Of a DNA stretch of 38,109 bases, positions 6,533-14,611 are shown piece by piece; within the stretch, counting starts at the first letter, position 1, and each line of letters starts with the position of its first letter. Source of the stretch: Bradyrhizobium sp. (GTDB lineage: Bacteria; Pseudomonadota; Alphaproteobacteria; Rhizobiales; Xanthobacteraceae); contig NZ_DAIDJE010000010.1 of NCBI RefSeq assembly GCF_027451485.1, positions 1 through 38,109 on the forward strand, given 5' to 3'. Made by a program: the position numbers and the translations under genes. The notes beneath the pieces are model-generated. The model saw only the letters and a program-made list of their open reading frames with translations, did no database searches and was not told where the DNA came from.

Positions 6533-7945
6533 ATGCTTTTTTACGAGCCGCTGTTCCTCACGGTCTTTCCCGCGTTTTACGCGCTTTATCTACTCGTTCG
6601 AGGAACTGAAGCGAAAAAGTGGGCGCTGCTGATCGGAAGCACGCTGTTTTATCTTTGGGGCGAGCCGGTCTTCGTTATCGTCTTGCTGGCGTCGACCGCG
6701 TTCGACTACCTGCTCTCATTCTACCTCGGCGCCCCGACCCCGCGCCCCACCCGCAGATTTGCACTGACGGCCGGCGTGGCCGGCAATCTCTTGATCCTGA
6801 TCGTCTACAAATATGCCGACTTCCTCGCTGACAATCTCAATCTGGTACTGAGCCCGTTCGGCGCGCACCGATTGCCGCTCCTGCATCTGGCGCTCCCGAT
6901 CGGCGTCTCCTTCGTGACGTTCGAAAAGATCACCTATCTCGTGGATACCTATCGCGGCATCTCCAAGCCCGCGGCAACGTTCCGCGACTATTGCCTGTTT
7001 GTCTTGTTCTTCCCGAAACTGCTGGCAGGCCCCATCCTCAAATATCACGAGATGCGGGATCAAATTGCCTCACCGCGCGCGGTGGAGTGGAGCGATTTCG
7101 GCTTCGGGTTTTTGCGTTTTTCGCGCGGGATCGGGCGCAAGCTCCTGATAGCCGATCCGCTTGGCGCTTTCGTTAACGCGATCTTTGCTGCGGATCCCGC
7201 AAGCCTCGGTGCAGGGCGGGCCTGGCTCGCGCTCGTCAGCTTCAGCCTGCAGATCTATTTCGATTTCGCCGGCTATTCCGACATGGCGATCGGACTTGCG
7301 CGCATGCTCGGCTTCTCGCTGCGGGAGAATTTCGACAAGCCCTATGTCGCACAATCACTCACTGAATTCTGGCGGCGCTGGCACATCTCGCTCACCACCT
7401 GGATCCGTGACTATCTCTACAAGCCGCTCGGGGGCAACCGCGAAGGCGAGGCGCGCACCTATCTCAATCTGTGGATCTGCTTCCTGCTGTCGGGCCTGTG
7501 GCACGGCGCCAGCTGGAATTTCGTGCTGTGGGGCGCCTATAATGGATTGTTCCTGACGCTCGACCGCCTGTTCCTGCGCAAGGCGCTCGAACGATGCGGC
7601 ACAGTGATTGCAACTCTTGCCACGCTGGTCATCGTGATGATCGGCTGGGCGATCTTCCGCTCCGATTCGCCCTCGCACCTTTTCACCTTCATGTCGGCGC
7701 TGGCGGGCATGAACCACGCCACCAACGCGACCGAAATTCCTGCCGAGGTGCCGTTCACGCTGGTCGTTGGTGCGTTCATTTCGCTGTTGCCGGCAACCAC
7801 GCTCTATCCAGCGTTGGTCCGCGGGTACGACAATCGGGCTTGGCTGCGGACGTTGACGATCGCGGCGCTGGTGGTGATCTATGTGCTGTCGGTTGCGCGG
7901 GCGGTTACGGCGCCGTTCCAGCCCTTCATCTATTTCCGGTTTTGA
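6533..7945 (+). CDS. MBOAT-family O-acyltransferase (AlgI-like)
   Basis: This 470-aa multi-pass membrane protein belongs to the membrane-bound O-acyltransferase family, close to AlgI, which moves acetyl groups across the inner membrane for polysaccharide acetylation. Family marks are FPKLLAGPILKYHEM (about 160-174), IYFDFAGYSDMAIG (241-254), FWRRWHISLTTWIRDYLYKPLGG (His284) and LLSGLWHGASWNFVLWG with the invariant His324. Length is normal for the family. I chose the ATG at 6533, where similarity to AlgI-type proteins begins (MLFYEPLFL); upstream in-frame codons overlap the rreB terminator region. The stop lies 2 nt before the next gene, an AlgX/AlgJ-like protein, so the two form an acetylation unit. 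The polysaccharide itself is not encoded here. Confidence 0.9.
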   Translation: MLFYEPLFLTVFPAFYALYLLVRGTEAKKWALLIGSTLFYLWGEPVFVIVLLASTAFDYLLSFYLGAPTPRPTRRFALTAGVAGNLLILIVYKYADFLADNLNLVLSPFGAHRLPLLHLALPIGVSFVTFEKITYLVDTYRGISKPAATFRDYCLFVLFFPKLLAGPILKYHEMRDQIASPRAVEWSDFGFGFLRFSRGIGRKLLIADPLGAFVNAIFAADPASLGAGRAWLALVSFSLQIYFDFAGYSDMAIGLARMLGFSLRENFDKPYVAQSLTEFWRRWHISLTTWIRDYLYKPLGGNREGEARTYLNLWICFLLSGLWHGASWNFVLWGAYNGLFLTLDRLFLRKALERCGTVIATLATLVIVMIGWAIFRSDSPSHLFTFMSALAGMNHATNATEIPAEVPFTLVVGAFISLLPATTLYPALVRGYDNRAWLRTLTIAALVVIYVLSVARAVTAPFQPFIYFRF

Positions 7946-7947
7946 CG

Positions 7948-9144
7948 ATGGGTAGTCTCAGCCTTTCCCGCCCTATCGTTCGCGCCGCCTTTTGCGCTTT
8001 TCTGGCGCTGCTCCCGCTTGGCGCCGCCTGGAACCTTGTTGCCGCACAGTATTTCCCGCGGCTCGCGATCAAGATCGGGCCGAGGCTCGGCGGCGTCACC
8101 TACGAGACATCGGTCAGTCTCTCGTGGCCGGAGATTCGTGACGGCAAATTCCAGAAGGCGATCGTGAGCCGGGTCACCGAAGCCATGCCTGTCCGGCCGC
8201 TTCTTATCCGCATCAATAACGAAATCCGCTTTCACCTGTTCGGCGAACTGACCGCGCCCAACGTCTTCAGGGGCTCCCATGGCCAGCTGATCGAGCAGAC
8301 CTATCTCGACGATTATTGCTCCCGCACCGAAGGCAAGGGCGCAAGGCTGGCTGCGGTCGCTATCCCGAAACTGCAGGATATCCAGAACTTCTACCAGGCG
8401 CGCGGCGCAATTTTTGTCTACCTGGTCACGCCATCCAAGGCTGCGCACCTGCCGGAATATTTTGTCGATCGCCTTCCCTGCCCGAGCACACAGGCCGCGC
8501 GGACGCAACTCGTCCCCGATTACGTCGGCGCCTTGAGGCGCGCGGGCATCAATGTCGTCGACACCGCAAGTCTCATTCACTCGCTCAAGGGCGCCTATCC
8601 GTTCGAGCTGTTTCCGCAAGGCGGCGTACACTGGAACGACGTCGGCGGCGCCGTCGCCGTTTCCGCGCTGGTCGAACAGATCAATCGGCTGGCCGGGCAC
8701 GAAATCATTCCTCCCTTCAAGTTCACCTATACGATGTCGCAGCCGGCGAAAGGCGCCGACCGCGAGCTGGCGGATCTGTTGAATGTATTCTTCCCGCCGC
8801 TCGGCTATCAGACGCCGAAGGTCGCCTACCAGCCTTCCGTGCCTTGCGCAGACAGCCCGGCACGGCAGCTCGATGTGACCATGGTCGGCTCGAGCTTCGG
8901 CCATCTGCCGTCGCACATCATGGTCGAGGCCAACTGCCTGGCGCGGCTGCAATTCTACTATTACGGAACCCTCGGCCGCTTCGGTGGCGAACCCTACCGC
9001 GAATTGCAGCGAAACCTTCCTGATAGCGATCTCAACGCTTGGCGGGATGCGAAGGTCATGATCCTGGAGGAAAACGAATCTTTCATGGCTTCCGACAAGG
9101 TGGGTTACGTCGATCAGCTGCGCGCTGTGGTGAACAGACGGTAG
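7948..9144 (+). CDS. AlgX/AlgJ-like SGNH-fold acetyltransferase, periplasmic
   Basis: The 398-aa protein has an N-terminal signal-anchor (about residues 8-32) and a periplasmic domain. The SGNH-type pattern is visible as FPQGGVHWNDVGG (about 228-240, His and Asp/Asn block) and VGSSFGHLPSH (about 312-322, the serine motif). AlgX and AlgJ transfer acetyl groups handed over by AlgI to an exported polysaccharide. The gene follows the MBOAT gene by 2 nt with no space for a separate promoter, supporting a coupled two-step acetylation system. Specificity (alginate, cellulose or another exopolysaccharide) cannot be read from the sequence. Confidence 0.82.
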   Translation: MGSLSLSRPIVRAAFCAFLALLPLGAAWNLVAAQYFPRLAIKIGPRLGGVTYETSVSLSWPEIRDGKFQKAIVSRVTEAMPVRPLLIRINNEIRFHLFGELTAPNVFRGSHGQLIEQTYLDDYCSRTEGKGARLAAVAIPKLQDIQNFYQARGAIFVYLVTPSKAAHLPEYFVDRLPCPSTQAARTQLVPDYVGALRRAGINVVDTASLIHSLKGAYPFELFPQGGVHWNDVGGAVAVSALVEQINRLAGHEIIPPFKFTYTMSQPAKGADRELADLLNVFFPPLGYQTPKVAYQPSVPCADSPARQLDVTMVGSSFGHLPSHIMVEANCLARLQFYYYGTLGRFGGEPYRELQRNLPDSDLNAWRDAKVMILEENESFMASDKVGYVDQLRAVVNRR

Positions 9145-9238
9145 TTGAGGAGCGCAGTGTCTGTTTGCGCGTTCGCTGGGCCAGCCCGAATATCCTTGAA
9201 TCGCCGCTGCAGGACGAAGCGTCATGCGAGAGGAGAAT

Positions 9239-9463
9239 TCAAACCTCGCCTGTACCAGCGCCTGCGTTCCCGCCTCTCATGGTCAAGGGAAAACTGAATG
9301 GCCCTGGTTCGCCAGGCCACTTGCCATGCTTGCAGAGCGGCTTCGCCCAGGTTCCTAATTCTTCACAGGGGTTAATCGAAGACATCGTGAGCCAAATCAG
9401 GGCAGTCCCGAGAATCAAGCTCAAGATGATCAGCCCGATCGCGACCCGCTCTCCTAAGCTCAT
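9239..9463 (-). CDS. Small hypothetical membrane protein
   Basis: This 74-aa frame starts with ATG (complement of 9461-9463) and contains one clear hydrophobic helix (about residues 6-27, VAIGLIILSLILGTALIW), followed by a short polar part with two Cys and a Pro/Gly-rich tail. I do not recognise it. It is convergent with the AlgX-like gene. There is no strong ribosome binding site, and a GTG three codons upstream is an alternative start. The hydrophobic segment is the main support. Confidence 0.42.
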   Translation of the reverse strand: MSLGERVAIGLIILSLILGTALIWLTMSSINPCEELGTWAKPLCKHGKWPGEPGPFSFPLTMRGGNAGAGTGEV

Positions 9464-9472
9464 CGTCACCAC

Positions 9473-9891
9473 GCAAGCGTGCCCTGACCAATACTGACTA
9501 CAGCATGGAGGCGGTTCTATATTGACCTATCTCAAGAAATGCGCGGACGTCGAACCCAGCAGTTGCGGCTGGCAGCCGACGGGTCGCAAGCCTGGTGATC
9601 AGCCGACGGCAGCCCGACGATACGAAAAGGACCGCCGCCTCGATTTCAGAATCATCTAGCCGCTGATCTCGCAGATCCGGTTCGAACCCGAGATCGACGC
9701 GGCGCTCGCCGCCGCGTTGCGCAAGCCTGCCATGAAGCCGGTGGCATAAGTGTCTTTGGCGGCAAAGGCCTCATCTACATCAGGCAAATGCAGCATTGGT
9801 CGCCACGCTGTGTGGCGCATTGCGGCCGAGGATCATGGCCACTCGCCGTCCGGGTAAACGAGCGCAGCGGGTCACGCGCGGCGGTTTCCCC
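9473..9891. other. Intergenic stretch with a possible gene remnant
   Basis: No intact gene is seen. In one plus-strand frame a coding-like stretch ending YEKDRRLDFRII meets TAG at 9657-9659 and continues in frame as PLISQIRFEPEIDAALAAAL to TAA at 9747-9749, which looks like the broken 3' end of an old gene of unknown family. A 6-bp hairpin at 9801-9817 (CGCCAC/GTGGCG) lies downstream of mogA but has no T-run, so it is not a convincing terminator. Confidence 0.3.
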
Positions 9892-10461
9892 TCAGGCTTT
9901 TGGGCGGAAGGCATGGCAGACGTCGGAGTTCACCTCGATCGGGCGAGCACCTATAAGGTCGAGACAGTAGGGAATGGCGGGAAACACCGCATCCAGGCAG
10001 GTTCCGATCGACGAGGGACGCCCGGGCAGATTGACGATCAGGCATCGCCCGCGGGTTCCTGCCGTCTGCCGCGATAGAATGGCGGTCGGCACCTGCTCAA
10101 GGCTTACCCGACGCATCTGTTCGCCAAAACCCGCAAGCTCACGCGTAATGACGCTACGCGTGGCCTCCGGCGTAAGATCCCGCGGTGCAGGTCCCGTTCC
10201 GCCGGTCGTCAGGACCAGGTCGCAATTCTCCTTATCGGACATCTCGATCAAGGCATCGGCGACGCTGTCGATACCGTCCGGAACGATCTTGAGGATCGAT
10301 ATCCAGTTCGAGCGGACGACCTCGGTCAGGAAACGATTGATAGCCTCACCACCCTGGTCCTTGTACTCGCCGCGGCTGGCCCGGTCGGACACCACGAGGA
10401 TGCCGATCCGCGCCAGATTGCGCGAATCGGCTTCAGGGGTGACACCACGCGCCTCATTCAT
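9892..10461 (-). CDS. mogA: MogA/MoaB-family molybdopterin adenylyltransferase
   Basis: The 189-aa protein activates molybdopterin by adenylylation, a step before molybdenum insertion. It shows the family pattern: IGILVVSDRASRGEYKDQGG near the N-terminus, LVLTTGGTGPAPRDLTPEAT (about 83-102) and LIVNLPGRPSS. The ATG at 10461 overlaps the stop of the upstream gene (ATGA), so it is the last gene of the nar operon. NarG needs the bis-MGD molybdenum cofactor, which explains a dedicated copy here. MogA and MoaB cannot be fully separated by motif alone. The first 15 residues ahead of the fold are an extra, poorly conserved tail. Confidence 0.88.
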   Translation of the reverse strand: MNEARGVTPEADSRNLARIGILVVSDRASRGEYKDQGGEAINRFLTEVVRSNWISILKIVPDGIDSVADALIEMSDKENCDLVLTTGGTGPAPRDLTPEATRSVITRELAGFGEQMRRVSLEQVPTAILSRQTAGTRGRCLIVNLPGRPSSIGTCLDAVFPAIPYCLDLIGARPIEVNSDVCHAFRPKA

Positions 10462-10793
10462 GCGCAGCTCCCGCTGCCGCACGTGCATCCCGCATGCGGC
10501 GCACTGCTTGCGGCCTCATCCCGCTTCAGCGACCAGTGCAGCATATGGGCCAAGCAGCGCCCGCCTGGATCATCGGCGCGTTCGATCACGTTCATCAGGC
10601 CGAGCCAATCCTCGCTTGAAGCCAGATTGGCGAAGCGTCGTACTGCGCCGGCGGCGTATTCTCCGACCGTCTCCTCATACTGCCCCGCGGTATCGCCAAC
10701 GCGCGCCAACAGGGTAAGGTCACCGCACGCTACCAGCGCCTCGGTCGCGGCTGCCTCTTCGCTGAACTTGCGGATGATCTCGCCAAGCTGCAT
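10458..10793 (-). CDS. Hypothetical nar-operon protein with Cys-rich C-terminus
   Basis: The 111-aa protein is not recognised. It is predicted to be mostly helical and soluble, with no signal peptide or membrane segment, and ends in HAGCTCGSGSCA, a cluster of three Cys next to a His that could bind a metal or an Fe-S cluster, or act in a thiol reaction. It starts 11 nt after the ppiC stop and its stop overlaps the mogA start, so it is co-translated with cofactor and maturation genes. A role in nitrate reductase maturation is the natural guess from position, without direct evidence. Confidence 0.75.
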   Translation of the reverse strand: MQLGEIIRKFSEEAAATEALVACGDLTLLARVGDTAGQYEETVGEYAAGAVRRFANLASSEDWLGLMNVIERADDPGGRCLAHMLHWSLKRDEAASSAPHAGCTCGSGSCA

Positions 10794-10804
10794 GGCCCCT
10801 CCTA

Positions 10805-11626
10805 CTAGATGAGCGGCGAGTTCGCGCCCGCCAACTCTATCCCGGTGATCTCGGCGCGGCCGGCCAGGACGGCAACATACTGCGCAAGCGCCCGGCGCTG
10901 CACGCTCTCGGCAAGGTAGTCAGCGATGCGCTCGCGGGCGAGTTCGAACGGCAACATCTGCCCCGGCGCTTGACGGTCGAGGCGGACGACGTGAAAGCCA
11001 TAGCGGGTCTCGATAATCGCGATCTCGCCCTCGCCCATGCGCGCAAGCCCCGCTTCGAATTCCTCGACGGTCTGGCGGCGCGTGACCTGACCAAGACGGC
11101 CGCCATTGTCTGCCGAGGTCCGGCAATCGGAGCGGCTGCGCGCCAGTTCTTCGAACAGCCCGGCATCCTCCCGCAGCGAGACCAGGATGGTCTCGGCCGT
11201 GTCACGCGCGGCTGCGCGCGCGACGGTATCATCGCGAGCGGCGGCGATCAGGATATGGGCTGCCTCATAGAGATCACCGGTACGGAAACGCTGTCGGTTC
11301 TGCTCATAGAAGCGTCGGCAAGCCGTCTCGTCAGGTTCGGGCGTAACCACCTCGCGCTCAATCAGGGCGCGCATGGCGGCCTCCTCGAGCGTTTCGCTGC
11401 GCCCTTCTGCATCGCGCAGCGGCTCCGCTGAAATGTCGAGACGCCTCGATTCCTGCAACAGCAATTCCCGCACAACCAAGGCACTTGCCGCCGCCTGCCA
11501 AGCCAGACTCGGCTTGTCCGCGGGATGGTTCTGCACCTCGCGTGCGATCACTTCGCGCGGAATGACGCTGCCATTGACACTGATCCTTTTTGGCTTGGGC
11601 AGGCTGTCGCCGAGTGAGCAATCCAT
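10805..11626 (-). CDS. PpiC-type (parvulin/NifM-like) peptidyl-prolyl isomerase
   Basis: The 273-aa protein has an N-terminal helical part (about 1-120) and a parvulin domain (about 125-225) recognisable by AAHILIAA, LFEELARSRSDCRTSADNGGRLG and FHVVRLDRQAPGQMLPFE. It lacks a signal peptide, so it would work in the cytoplasm, like NifM. Similar genes end nar operons in pseudomonads and other denitrifiers, where they are thought to aid folding of the nitrate reductase. It begins 5 nt after narI with a GGAG site upstream. Confidence 0.88.
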   Translation of the reverse strand: MDCSLGDSLPKPKRISVNGSVIPREVIAREVQNHPADKPSLAWQAAASALVVRELLLQESRRLDISAEPLRDAEGRSETLEEAAMRALIEREVVTPEPDETACRRFYEQNRQRFRTGDLYEAAHILIAAARDDTVARAAARDTAETILVSLREDAGLFEELARSRSDCRTSADNGGRLGQVTRRQTVEEFEAGLARMGEGEIAIIETRYGFHVVRLDRQAPGQMLPFELARERIADYLAESVQRRALAQYVAVLAGRAEITGIELAGANSPLI

Positions 11627-11631
11627 GGTCC

Positions 11632-12357
11632 CTACTCCGCAGGCTGCAAGGGTCGATCAGTGGCACCCAGGGCGCCGTCACGGCTGCGTACCACCTGATA
11701 GCCACTGCGGCCGAGATACCAGACGGGCGCGCTCCAGATATGGACGAGGCGCGTGAACGGGAAGACGAGGAAGATCGTCATGCCCAACACAAGATGCGCC
11801 TTGAAGATCGGATTCACGTCGAAAATGACAGCCGCGACCCCGGGCCGCAGCGTCAGGATCCCTTGCGCCCATGTCATGAATTTCACCATCTCATGGCCGT
11901 CGAGATGCCCCAGCGATACCGGAATGGTGGAAAGTCCGAGTAACAGCTGCGCGAACAGGATCAAGAGAATCGCGGTGTCACCAAAGGATGAATTGGCACG
12001 GATGCGCGGATCGAACAGCCGCCGGTGCGTCAGCAGCGAAATTCCGATCAGGCACATCAGTCCGGCGCTGCCACCGGCGACGATCGCGAGCATTTGCTTG
12101 AAGCTGTGCGACACGCCGAGCATGTCGAACACCCAGATCGGCGTCAGCAGGCCGACGAAGTGTCCGAAAAAGATGAAGAGGATGCCGGCATGGAACAGGT
12201 TGGAGCCCCACAGAAGCTGGCTTCGCCGCAGCAACTGGCTCGACCCGCTGCGCCAGGTATACTGCTCGCGGTCGAAGCGGACGAGGCTGCCGAACAGGAA
12301 CACGGTGAGACAGAGATATGGATACCAGCCGAAGATGATGGCGTTGAGCGTTTGCAT
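11632..12357 (-). CDS. narI: Respiratory nitrate reductase gamma subunit (cytochrome b)
   Basis: NarI is the 241-aa membrane anchor that oxidises quinol at the periplasmic side and passes electrons through two b hemes to NarH. Five membrane helices are visible. The heme ligands lie in NLFHAGILFIFFGHFVG (helix II) and AHLVLGMTIFLVFPFTRLVHIW (helix V), the usual paired His. Length is slightly above the E. coli protein (225 aa). It follows narJ by 11 nt and has GGGGCGAG before the ATG. Confidence 0.95.
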   Translation of the reverse strand: MQTLNAIIFGWYPYLCLTVFLFGSLVRFDREQYTWRSGSSQLLRRSQLLWGSNLFHAGILFIFFGHFVGLLTPIWVFDMLGVSHSFKQMLAIVAGGSAGLMCLIGISLLTHRRLFDPRIRANSSFGDTAILLILFAQLLLGLSTIPVSLGHLDGHEMVKFMTWAQGILTLRPGVAAVIFDVNPIFKAHLVLGMTIFLVFPFTRLVHIWSAPVWYLGRSGYQVVRSRDGALGATDRPLQPAE

Positions 12358-12368
12358 GATCTCGCCCC

Positions 12369-13082
12369 TTATTGCGGTTGTGTCGGCGCCGGAGCCACCG
12401 CACGCCGGGCGTGGCGAAGCTTCGCGATAAGACCGTCATGGCTGCAGGCGCCTTGCCCCTGGGCTCCTGGGCCAAACCGGACTTCCTCCTCCTCCCATGC
12501 TGCATCGAGCGCCACGAGATCCATCGGATCGGTGTCAGGCGTCTCGAGGAGAGCCTCCACCGCGGCGCGCGGCGGCGCGTCTTGCGCGATGGCAAGCAAT
12601 GCGTCGAACACCGCCTGGTAAGATGACTGCCGTTGGCCAAGCCGCTCCGACAGTGCGGCAAGGATATGTGACGTGTCGGCAAGCAGCGCCCTCGCTTCAG
12701 CAACTGCACGCGTCGAGAGGAATTCCAGAAACAGTGGAAGATAGTCGGGCAATTCATTCGCTGCAACGAAGAGCCCGGCCTTTTCGTACATCGCGCGCAG
12801 GTCGACCATGGCCTGACCCCGGTCGCGGCTCTCGCCATGGACATGCTCGAACAAATAGAGCGCGAGCGCCTTGCTACGATCGAACAGCAGGCCGTAACGT
12901 TCCTGCAATTCGTAGACATCGCCGGTCGCGATTTCTTCGATCAGGGCATCGAGCTGCCGCCGTTGCACACCCCAAACAAGTGCTTCGGCCTCCAGGATCG
13001 CGCCAAACTCCGGTGCCGAATTGGCCAGTTCATCGCCCGGATAGGTGAGCAGCGCCGAAAGTACCTTGAAAGTCTTCATCAC
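12369..13082 (-). CDS. narJ: Nitrate reductase assembly chaperone (delta)
   Basis: NarJ (237 aa, TorD-like helical fold) binds apo-NarG and coordinates molybdenum-cofactor insertion and membrane attachment; it is not part of the final enzyme. Recognisable parts are LSALLTYPGDEL at the start and LFEHVHGESRDRGQAMVDL with LPDYLPLFLEFLS in the centre, the family core. The ATG overlaps the narH stop by 4 nt (ATGA). The C-terminal ~40 residues are acidic and variable. Confidence 0.95.
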   Translation of the reverse strand: MMKTFKVLSALLTYPGDELANSAPEFGAILEAEALVWGVQRRQLDALIEEIATGDVYELQERYGLLFDRSKALALYLFEHVHGESRDRGQAMVDLRAMYEKAGLFVAANELPDYLPLFLEFLSTRAVAEARALLADTSHILAALSERLGQRQSSYQAVFDALLAIAQDAPPRAAVEALLETPDTDPMDLVALDAAWEEEEVRFGPGAQGQGACSHDGLIAKLRHARRAVAPAPTQPQ

Positions 13083-14611
13083 GCGATCTCCATCGGGTTC
13101 TTTGCGCGATTGTTGGCCTTGCGCGGCGTACCGAACAGGTTGACCTCGTTCTCACCGCCGGAGCAGCCGTTCCCGAACGTAAAGCCGCACGAGCCGCGGA
13201 TATCGAAGGCGTCGGCCCCCAACTCACGATGCGCGGTCGGAATGACGAAACGGTCCTCGTAATTGGCGATCGCCATGATGCGGTACATCTCATCGATCTG
13301 GGCCGGCTTCAGCCCGACGCGCCTGGCAATCGCCTCGTCGACCACGCCGTCGAGCGTCTTGGTCCGCATGAAGGCGCGCATGGCGAGCATCCGCTCGAGC
13401 GCCAGTGTGACCGGCTTCTCGTCGCCTGCGGTCAGCAGATTGGCCAGATAACGCACGGGAATGCGCAGCGACTTGACGTCGGGCATTTCACCGTCGAGGC
13501 CGATCTTACCGGCGGATGTCGCCGAGGTGATTGGCGACAGCGGCGGCACGTACCAGACCATCGGCAGTGTCCGGTATTCCGGATGTAGCGGAAACGCGAC
13601 CTTCCATTCCATCGCCATTTTCCAGACCGGCGATGTCCTGGCCGCATCCATCCAGGCATGAGGAATGCCCTGCTGCTCGGCCTCTGCAATGACCGCCGGG
13701 TCGTTCGGGTCAAGGAATACATCGAGCTGCGCCTGGTAAAGGTCGCGCTCGTCCGGTTTGCTCGCCGCCTCTGCAATGCGATCGGCATCATAGAGCACGA
13801 CGCCGAGATACCGGATGCGACCGACGCAGGTTTCTGAGCAGACCGTGGGCTGGCCCGCTTCGATCCGCGGATAGCAGAAGATGCACTTTTCTGATTTACC
13901 GGACTGCCAGTTGTAATAGATCTTCTTGTACGGGCAGCCGGAGACGCACATCCGCCAGCCGCGGCACTTGTCCTGGTCGATCAAAACAATGCCGTCCTCC
14001 TCGCGCTTGTAGATGGCCCCCGACGGACAGGCTGCGACGCAGGCCGGATTGAGACAGTGCTCGCACAACCGCGGCAGGTACATCATGAAGGTATTTTCGA
14101 ACTGAGCGTAGATCTCCTTCTGCACGCCTTCGAAGTTGTAGTCCTGCGAGCGCTTTGCGAATTCGCCGCCGAGGATTTCCTCCCAGTTCGGCCCCCATTC
14201 GATCTTCTCCAACCGCTCGCCCGACACGAGCGAGCGGGGCCGCGCTGTCGGCATCGCCGGCAGTTCCGGGGCGTTTTGCAGATGCGGATAATCGAAGGTG
14301 AAAGGCTCGTAATAGTCGTCGATCTCCGGAAGATCCGGATTGGCGAAGATGTTGGCCAGCACCCTCCACTTGCCGCCGATGCGGGGCTGGATCGAACCGT
14401 TGCGATTGCGTTTCCATCCGCCTTTCCAGCGCGACTGGTTCTCCCAATCCTTGGGATAGCCGATGCCGGGCTTGGTCTCCACATTATTGAACCAGGCGTA
14501 TTCCATGCCTGCGCGGCTGGTCCAGACATTCTTGCAGGTCACGCTGCAGGTGTGACATCCGATACATTTGTCGAGGTTCAGCACCATGGCAATCTGAGCT
14601 CGGATTTTCAT
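13079..14611 (-). CDS. narH: Respiratory nitrate reductase beta subunit (iron-sulfur)
   Basis: NarH (510 aa, same size as E. coli) carries the electron relay between NarI and NarG. Four Cys clusters are present: CIGCHTCSVTCKNVW (about 16-30), CEHCLNPACVAACP (about 184-197), CRGWRMCVSGCP, and CIFCYPRIEAG with CSETC. The Trp in CRGW replaces one Cys and marks the [3Fe-4S] centre. The start overlaps the narG stop by 4 nt. No signal peptide is present, as expected for a cytoplasmic-face subunit. Confidence 0.97.
   Translation of the reverse strand: MKIRAQIAMVLNLDKCIGCHTCSVTCKNVWTSRAGMEYAWFNNVETKPGIGYPKDWENQSRWKGGWKRNRNGSIQPRIGGKWRVLANIFANPDLPEIDDYYEPFTFDYPHLQNAPELPAMPTARPRSLVSGERLEKIEWGPNWEEILGGEFAKRSQDYNFEGVQKEIYAQFENTFMMYLPRLCEHCLNPACVAACPSGAIYKREEDGIVLIDQDKCRGWRMCVSGCPYKKIYYNWQSGKSEKCIFCYPRIEAGQPTVCSETCVGRIRYLGVVLYDADRIAEAASKPDERDLYQAQLDVFLDPNDPAVIAEAEQQGIPHAWMDAARTSPVWKMAMEWKVAFPLHPEYRTLPMVWYVPPLSPITSATSAGKIGLDGEMPDVKSLRIPVRYLANLLTAGDEKPVTLALERMLAMRAFMRTKTLDGVVDEAIARRVGLKPAQIDEMYRIMAIANYEDRFVIPTAHRELGADAFDIRGSCGFTFGNGCSGGENEVNLFGTPRKANNRAKNPMEIA

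Noticed and set aside
7930..9225. 431-codon minus-strand open frame
   Set aside because: Opposite to the AlgX-like gene, which has a signal anchor and SGNH motifs; the antisense product has no known pattern.
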